A DNA stretch of 64,000 nt, taken from positions 44,702,914 through 44,766,913 of the forward strand of contig NC_061794.1 of the NCBI RefSeq assembly GCF_021462225.1, in the 5' to 3' direction. This stretch comes from Girardinichthys multiradiatus. Its lineage: Eukaryota > Chordata > Actinopteri > Cyprinodontiformes > Goodeidae. Made by a program: the position numbers and the translations under genes. This document shows, piece after piece, positions 58,000-64,000 of this stretch (its first letter is position 1; each line of letters begins with the position of its first letter). The notes beneath the pieces were generated by a model. It was not told the DNA's origin. It saw nothing but the letters and a program-made list of their open reading frames with translations, and ran no database searches.

Positions 58000-59170
58000 T
58001 GATCAACATCAGTTTACCTATCAGACTAATAGATTAACAGGGCATGCAACTGTCAGATCTCTGCATGCAGCCACTACACACTCAGATCAGAACAACATAT
58101 GCTAGCATCGCTAAGGAAACAGTTGCTATATAACTCTTCTCTCTATGTCAGTGTTTTAACTATAGCTTTTTTAATAACGCTATTTACCAAGTGGCTTTAG
58201 TTACCTAAGGTAAACCAAACCTTGTTGTTCTGAGAGTAACATTTTCAGATACTATCTTTGAGTTACCACAGGAGGATCTATTCAATATACTACATGGTAC
58301 AAGATAAATTCATGGTCAGTGGCATAACAGGATGCATTATAAATAAAGCCTGTTTAATATCTCCACTGGGAAATAGAACCTTCCACAGGGATATTTTGTT
58401 TCCTGAAGCCAAGCTGGAAGTACTCCTCAAAAAGAGAGCAAACAGACACGTTTTAGCCAGGTACTTCATTTAACATGCCAGGCTGTATATGGGAAATAAG
58501 TCAAATTATTTTCCCCTTGATCTATTGGAAATGTAAAGCAGGAGGCAGGTAATGATGCTGCAAAGAGGTTTAAATGTTCCGTCTACATTCCTGAGGCAAA
58601 ACAACGGTAAGAAACAAGTCTCTCCTCATTTATCTCCCTGCAGACAGCAGGACTGCCACATCGCTGGCATGGATGCACTAACAAGTTGATTAATGACTGT
58701 GTTGTGAGGTCCAAAATCTCTTTTTTTCTGCCTGGTTGATGCAGAGGACTGATGTAAAGGAACATTACCTGACTAAAGGCTGCTGCTGGAGGGAGAGGGC
58801 TGCATATTTCATGCCCACCAACTTAAACGAGAAGTGAGATCCTTTTCTCAACAGCATGTGGAAGAAAACATCCAATATCCTTTTTTTGAAGGAAACTGTT
58901 ATCTCCCATCAACAGATTATCCTTTCCCTCTACACCAGGCCAGTATTGAAACCTACCCCACAGAGACACTGCTACACCTGATCAGTCCTCTCAGAGGAAC
59001 CGTGGAAGTCCTAAAACCTGCAACTGAATTTAAAAGATATTGAAAAGAAACATCTCAATAAAATGCATATAAAAGGTACTGTGTGCATCTGAACTGAGGC
59101 TCAGATGTTATTTTTTTGCTTTGATTTAGGCTTCAAGTAATTGACCGGCTAGAATTGATAAAGATCTTTT
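58000..59170. other. No recognisable gene
   Basis: AT-rich DNA; a run of 30-70-codon open frames without domains. Confidence 0.45.
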
Positions 59171-59176
59171 AGCTAA

Positions 59177-60085
59177 ATTCAATTCAATTCAATTCAGTTT
59201 TATTTATATAGCGCCAATTCACAACACATGTTGTCTCAAGGCACTTCACAACAGTCAGGTACATACATTCCAATTAATCCTAACCATTGAACAGTTCAGT
59301 CAGATTCAGTTATTTATTCAAATTTGAATAAAAGGTTTTTCTATCTAAGGAAACCCAGCAGATTGCATCCAGTCAGAGACTTGCAGCATTCACTCCTCCT
59401 GGATGAGCATGTAGAGACAGTGGACAGTCACTGGCGTTGACTTTGCAGCAATCCCTCATACTGAGCATGCATGTAGCGACAGTGGAGAGGAAAAACTCCC
59501 TTTTAACAGGAAGACACCTCCAGCAGAACCAGGCTCAGTGTGAGCGGCCATCTGCCACGACCGACTGGGGTTTGAGAGAACAGAGCAGAGACACAAAAAG
59601 AACGCAGAAGCACTGATCCAGAAGTACTTTCTATGGGAAGGAAAAGTAAATGTTAATGGATGTAGCTCCTTTAGTTGTTTCACCTAGAAAGAAAGAACAG
59701 ATAAACTCTGAGCCAGTTTTCAAGGTTAGAGTCTGAAAGAGAGCACATAGAGTTAGTCACAGTAAAAACTCAGTCAATCGCTATGTCTAGGAGAGAGAAA
59801 GGGTTAAACACTAAAAGACAGGGCTATGTGGATCATTGGTAGAGGGTGAGCATTAAGTTGTTGCCAGCAGAAGCTCGGACGATTCCCCTCTCCAGAAAGG
59901 TGTCACAGGTAGACACAGAGCCAGGCCAGGTGTAGCTTCTAGGAAGAGAAAAGAGAGAGAACAAAGTTAAAAGCTGAAATTACAGCAAATAATGCAAAAT
60001 TGGAGTAGTGTGAGAATGTAGTAAAGAGGGTGAAAGTGGTTATGTCCTCCAGCAGCCTAAGCCTATAGCAGCATAACTACAGAGA
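59177..60085 (-). mobile_element. L2-like LINE 3' UTR, copy 3
   Basis: The (ATTGA)n tail at 59,177 is followed by the same 3' UTR as copies 1 and 2. It is cut about 900 bp in, shorter than copy 2. All three copies point the same way. Confidence 0.85.
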
Positions 60086-60094
60086 TAGCTCAGG

Positions 60095-61300
60095 ATAACT
60101 CAGTCAGTTTAGTGTGACAGGATCACATCCTGCTCTGTAGTTTTACTCCAAACATTTTCAAATCAGTCCAAAATGTTCTTTATTGCATTTTAAGTCATGA
60201 ATTTTGACTCCCTAAAAAGCTATTATTTGCATCTTCAGTCCTTCCAAGCACTGTTTAATCTTCTAACACCTGAAGATGTTAATTCACTATTATCCTCCAA
60301 GAGAGAAAATACAATGTTTTCACACTGTATATTTCTCATGTTTAGAAAAAGACAAATAACCGACCTATCTTTTGTTACGTAAACCTCCTTTGTGCTATAC
60401 AGTGATTACTCACACCTGGGCAAAACACAGATTGAAGGATGGAGGGTTGACCTTCTGAAAGGGTAGTTTCTGAAGAGTACACAAATGCATGCACACCTGA
60501 ACAATGGAGCAGGTGGAGCAACCGGTTTCCCAATTAAAAAAATGGAGGAGCAAACGTATCTTTCTGCTCCCTAAAGAAATCTGATTACTCCCTGCAGTCC
60601 AACATATTTACAACCTTGTTTTAATTCCCATTATTCTATTTAACAAGAAAAAAAGTTAAGTACTAGAAATAATTTATAAATTTCAGTCTGACTCTCTTTC
60701 ACCTCTGAGTTAGTTCAATCCAGCTCTCCCTGTACAACATTGTCTGATTGGGAAATAAAAGCTGCTCCGTCTCAAGGTGATCTCCTCAGTCTGACAGTTC
60801 ACTGCAATGGACAGGAAAAATAAAAAAGACATAATCTGAATCAGCTTTTTAAGTGTTTTAATGCAGCATGTTTCTCACAGACTTTAAATGTATTGAATTA
60901 AAGTGGAAAACTTTGCATGGCATTGCAGTTCTAGGCCTCACGTATTCAGACCTGTGATCAGTCTGCAACAAAGCTGCCTGCCAGTGACTTACCAACACAC
61001 TCTGCAGTTTGTGGTGGAGGTGATGCTTCCCCATTTCATATCTTAACCAGGCACCCATGCATAAGTGGAACACTGGTCCATGCGTATCATGCACTGCGCG
61101 TAGGGAAAAAAAATAATCAGGCTCATGAAAAATCATCATATAGAAATCATAATGAAGACATATTTAAAATAAAATGTGTAAAGCATGGAATTAGATATAA
61201 CCAATCAAAAACCAAAATATTTGCTCAAGAAAAATTTAACATGCAAATGCGCAATTTCGTTTTTATGCTGTTAATGTTTTTTATGCGCAATTAACAAACT
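60095..61300. other. No recognisable gene
   Basis: Nothing identified on either strand. Confidence 0.45.
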
Positions 61301-61304
61301 AATG

Positions 61305-61580
61305 TCAGTCAGTAATTTTCTACCGCTTCTTCCATAGTGGGTTGCGGGACAGGTGGTGCCTATCTCCAGTAGTCTATGGGCGGGAGGCGGGGTTCACTCT
61401 GGACAGTCCATCGCAGGGCAACATACAAACAACCATGCACACACTCATTCACACACCTAAGGGCAATTTAGAGAGACCAATTAACCTAACAGGCATGTCT
61501 TTGCAATGTGGGAGGAAGCTGGAGTACCCGGTGAGAACCCACGCATGCATGGGGAGAATATGCAAACACCATGCGGAAAA
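61305..61580 (-). repeat. Abundant teleost dispersed repeat, 3' half
   Basis: Reverse complement of the repeat whose 5' half is at 54.6 kb: GCGGGAGGC..., CCATCGCAGGGCAACA, CACTCATTCACACACCTAAG, GGGCAATTTAGAGAGACCAA and GGAGTACCCGGTGAGAACCC. Its tail region (GTCAGTCAGTAATTTTCTACCGC) lies at the left edge. Confidence 0.75.
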
Positions 61581-61599
61581 AATATTAATCTATGTAATG

Positions 61600-62310
61600 T
61601 ATTATACTTGGTGAATTGAGTTACTGAAATAAATGATCATTTAAATAATATTAAAATTTATTGTATAGGTCTGTATACTTCCTTGTGAACCTTGGGTTTT
61701 ATCTTACATTTCTTCATTTGTATCGGTTCTGCTTTCTGGGCTTTGTGTACTGCTGGAGTCATCAAGAACAGAGATAAGAAGCTGAAGAAAAGGCCTCCTC
61801 AGGGACAACTGTAAATTAAGCTCCTGGGAAGGAAAGGAGAAAAAATTAAAGATAGAGAACGAAGATATTCAGAGGTAGAAATAACTCCTGTAGCCTGTGG
61901 CCAAATTTTAATATTACCGGACCCCTTAGAATACCAATACAGAGAAATGCAGTGTAACCTAGGATGAATATTCATCATCCTCACAGGATAGCTTCTTAGA
62001 TGTTATTACATCCCAACTTTGCTCAAGCTTAATCTGTGCACACAGAAGTGTAAGTTTTGATTTGTTCTTTGCCATAGCTCTAAAATGTTTCCATGCTTCT
62101 TACAACATGGCATCTGTCCATCTTAGTGAGAGATCTGTTTTTTCTCCAAGGAGGAGCCTGAAGCTACAGAGCATTTAAACTGGAGGAGGTTGTTCCATTT
62201 CACTCAACAACAAAGATTTCTCTACAGTACTGTTGGAGCATAAATCTTCAACATTTCTTTGATATTTGTTATCCATCAATAGATTAGCGACATTGAGGAG
62301 CTTGCACCAA
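61600..62310. other. No recognisable gene
   Basis: Nothing identified. Confidence 0.45.
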
Positions 62311-62313
62311 CGC

Positions 62314-62745
62314 GTCACTTTATTAAGTACATCTGTTTTTGCTTGTTAACACAAAAAGCAAATAAGCTGATCACATGTCAGCAGCTCAAATCATTTAGAC
62401 ATTTAGACATGCTGAAGACAACTCACTGAAGTTTAATATGAGGGAATTGGGAATCAAATGGATTTAAATGACTTTAAGCACGCCGTGGCATTTGGAGCCA
62501 ACCGGTTTGGTCTGTTTCAGAGCCTGCCAATCACTTTCAGTTTTCACACAACCATCTCTCAGGTTTACAGGGAATGGTCTAAAATAGAGGAAATATCCAG
62601 TGAGTTGCAGTTGTGTCAATGGAAATGTCTTATTGATCTCAAAAGGTCAGAGGAACATAGGCACACAGGTCAAGATAATAGAAAGGCAACAGCAGCTCAA
62701 ATGACAATTTGTTTAAATCAAGGTATGCAGTGTGTGTACAGTATA
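62314..62745 (+). mobile_element. Tc1/mariner relic (third lineage), longer copy
   Basis: Begins with the CACTTTATTAAGTACATCTG terminus and the GCTTGTTAACACAAA leader, then a decayed transposase 5' half. Conserved phrases include ACAACCATCTCTCAGGTTTACAGGGAATGGTC, AAATATCCAGTGAG and GATAATAGAAAGGCAACAGCAGCTCAAATGAC. A 101-codon frame at 62,458-62,763 survives by chance. The catalytic half is missing. Confidence 0.7.
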
Positions 62746-62759
62746 TGTTGGAAAAATGT

Positions 62760-63163
62760 ATAAACATTCTCATTGTTTAGTTTAAACAAAGTTTATGTTT
62801 GACTTTCTACTATGGTGAAGATGATTTCTGTGATTGCTTTTTTAGTGTGAAAAAAAGTTTGTTGAAAGTTGAGGAATGCCGTCTGGAGTGGATCACCCTC
62901 TGGACATGACATGCTCATACCATATATGAGAATGACTACTCTGTTAAGTTGAAATCTCTGTAAGAATTGGCTGAACCAATTCCTGCTTTTTACTTGTAAG
63001 AATGTGAGTTGTAAATAAAAGACTGATGCAAGGACTTCTCCCTTTGTGAGAAGGAAGTTGCTGTTCTGCAGAGGACTGTCTCTCCCTTGCAAGTCAAACT
63101 TACTTGGTTCATTTGTGTCTTTAATTACACTTGTCTGTATTTATCAGCTTTTTAACTCGAACA
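62760..63163 (+). repeat. ERV 5' LTR (left boundary uncertain)
   Basis: Inferred from its right neighbours. It contains a TATAT core at about 62,922, an AATAAA at 63,014-63,019 about 90 bp later (an R-region spacing typical of retroviral LTRs), and ends ...CTCGAACA shortly before a primer-binding site. The start cannot be fixed without the 3' LTR, which lies beyond the window. Confidence 0.55.
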
Positions 63164-63169
63164 TTTCTT

Positions 63170-63187
63170 TGGTCCTTTGAGCCGGAG
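63170..63187 (+). promoter_or_regulatory. ERV primer-binding site, tRNA-Tyr type
   Basis: TGGTCCTTTGAGCCGGAG is complementary, with about one mismatch, to the 3' end of vertebrate tRNA-Tyr as I remember it. It stands just downstream of the presumed LTR end. A weaker Pro-like sequence (GGGGGCCCGTTGAGGAA near 63,636) is the alternative. Confidence 0.6.
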
Positions 63188-63350
63188 CGCTGGAAATCTA
63201 GCGCCCCGGGGCCCAGCGGTGCATGTGTAGCCTCCAGAACGTCTGGAGAACAAAAATTCTGCACAGTGAATTCTGTGTTGGTAACCCCCGAATCGACCGA
63301 GGGGCACTAGGAGGTGGATCAACGCGTTCCGACAGACAGTGTGAACGAAC

Positions 63351-63362
63351 ACACAGGTAAGA
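63351..63362 (+). promoter_or_regulatory. ERV leader splice donor
   Basis: ACACAG|GTAAGA is a near-consensus 5' splice site about 170 bp downstream of the primer-binding site, placed as the major donor for subgenomic env mRNA in retroviruses. Confidence 0.5.
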
Positions 63363-63888
63363 CAGAACGAACTAAGTATATAAAAAGAAATACGCAAGCC
63401 GGTAAGCTTGGCGTTAGCGCTAGATGAATACGCGAATCGGTATGCTCGGCGTTTTGAAGAGGCCTGATAATAAACAGGGGGTGTGTGTATGAATGCAGAA
63501 TCACATGGATATTTGGATATTAAGTGCCATCAAATCTCAGTCTAAAACCCCTGCACTCTCCGAGAATAGAACTCAAAGCGGAAAACCGGATCAAAACTAG
63601 GGTTTTGATCTAGAAGCCTGTTTTCCGGGAGATGTTGGGGGCCCGTTGAGGAATTCTGTTTTGATTTGATGGTACAAAAAATATATATATAAATACTATA
63701 CCTCTGTTAGATAAAAAAAAAAAAAGAGTGGAGTCTGAATAATAATAAACTAGAGTAAATAGGATAAAAGCATATATAATATAGCAAAGAGAATCAAATA
63801 AATAGCGGTAATATAAATTAATAGAAGTAGAACTCAGTTCTTAACAATAGTTTTTAATAGATAAAAAAAAAAAAAAACAACTCTTAAA

Positions 63889-64000
63889 ATGGGGAACTGC
63901 GTCCAGAAGCAGCCCCCGTTAGAACGGGAGTTTAGACAGAAAGCAGATTGTACCAGCATTAACCAGACTAAACAGAAAATAGGAGAGCCAATCATTGAGT
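63889..64000 (+). CDS. gag: ERV gag, N-terminal part (runs off window)
   Basis: An ATG in good context (AAAATGG) opens a frame MGNCVQKQPPLEREFRQK that stays open for 37 codons to the window edge. The MGN start is an N-myristoylation signal, as in retroviral matrix proteins. It lies about 700 bp downstream of the primer-binding site, a plausible leader length. No later gag motif is in view, so the assignment depends on this architecture. Confidence 0.55.
   Translation, partial: MGNCVQKQPPLEREFRQKADCTSINQTKQKIGEPIIE

Noticed and set aside
63630..63660. Pro-tRNA-like primer site GGGGGCCCGTTGAGGAA
   Set aside because: Matches the usual Pro primer site poorly, whereas the Tyr-type site at 63,170 matches better and follows the presumed LTR end.

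Overview
This window reads as nuclear DNA of a ray-finned (teleost) fish. It is AT-rich, has no bacterial-style operons, and is packed with transposon families typical of teleost genomes: Rex1/Babar-, L2-, RTE- and L1-like LINEs, several Tc1/mariner lineages, Ty1/copia, Ty3/gypsy with solo LTRs, a Maverick/Polinton and the 5' end of an endogenous retrovirus. I found no confident host protein-coding gene. Two small exon-like islands (7.85-7.99 kb and 16.67-16.77 kb) are weak candidates. Nearly every coding region is a transposon pseudogene.

Layout. 0-8 kb: mostly unannotated DNA with a Tc1 relic, a Rex1-like fragment, an L2-like relic and a small hAT-type MITE with an 8-bp target duplication. 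8.4-14.2 kb: a copia element split by a Rex1-like LINE, followed by a LINE 3' UTR that is itself split by a complete Tc1 element. 14.4-16.1 kb: an L2-like LINE. 17.4-19.8 kb: an unusual long-TIR element (6-bp target duplication) holding a solo gypsy LTR and an RFX-type X-box. 19.85-23.76 kb: a 195-bp tetranucleotide array and three LINE pieces. 25.1-38.9 kb: a Maverick/Polinton. 38.9-40.1 kb: a Tc1 relic. 40.2-45.1 kb: a gypsy element with target duplications. 45-62 kb: sparse DNA with L2, L1 and Tc1 remnants, a second gypsy solo LTR and a cluster of perfect palindromes. 62.8-64.0 kb: the 5' LTR, primer-binding site, splice donor and gag start of an ERV that runs off the window.

The Polinton is the most interesting system. 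Between roughly 1-kb inverted repeats it carries, rightward, an uncharacterised Cys/His protein, a chromodomain integrase, a penton-like protein, a small basic core-like protein, a double-jelly-roll major capsid protein and an adenain-like protease. Leftward it carries PolB, a packaging ATPase, an intact 113-aa basic protein and a conserved late protein. This is a complete virion-morphogenesis plus replication set, but almost every gene has stops or frameshifts. PolB has lost polymerase motifs B and C by an in-frame deletion, a solo LTR sits inside it, and a Tc1 copy sits in the left arm. A chain of four phase-1 exons upstream of PolB looks like its spliced N-terminus.

Assignments rest on motif reading and remembered family resemblance. 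No database search was run.
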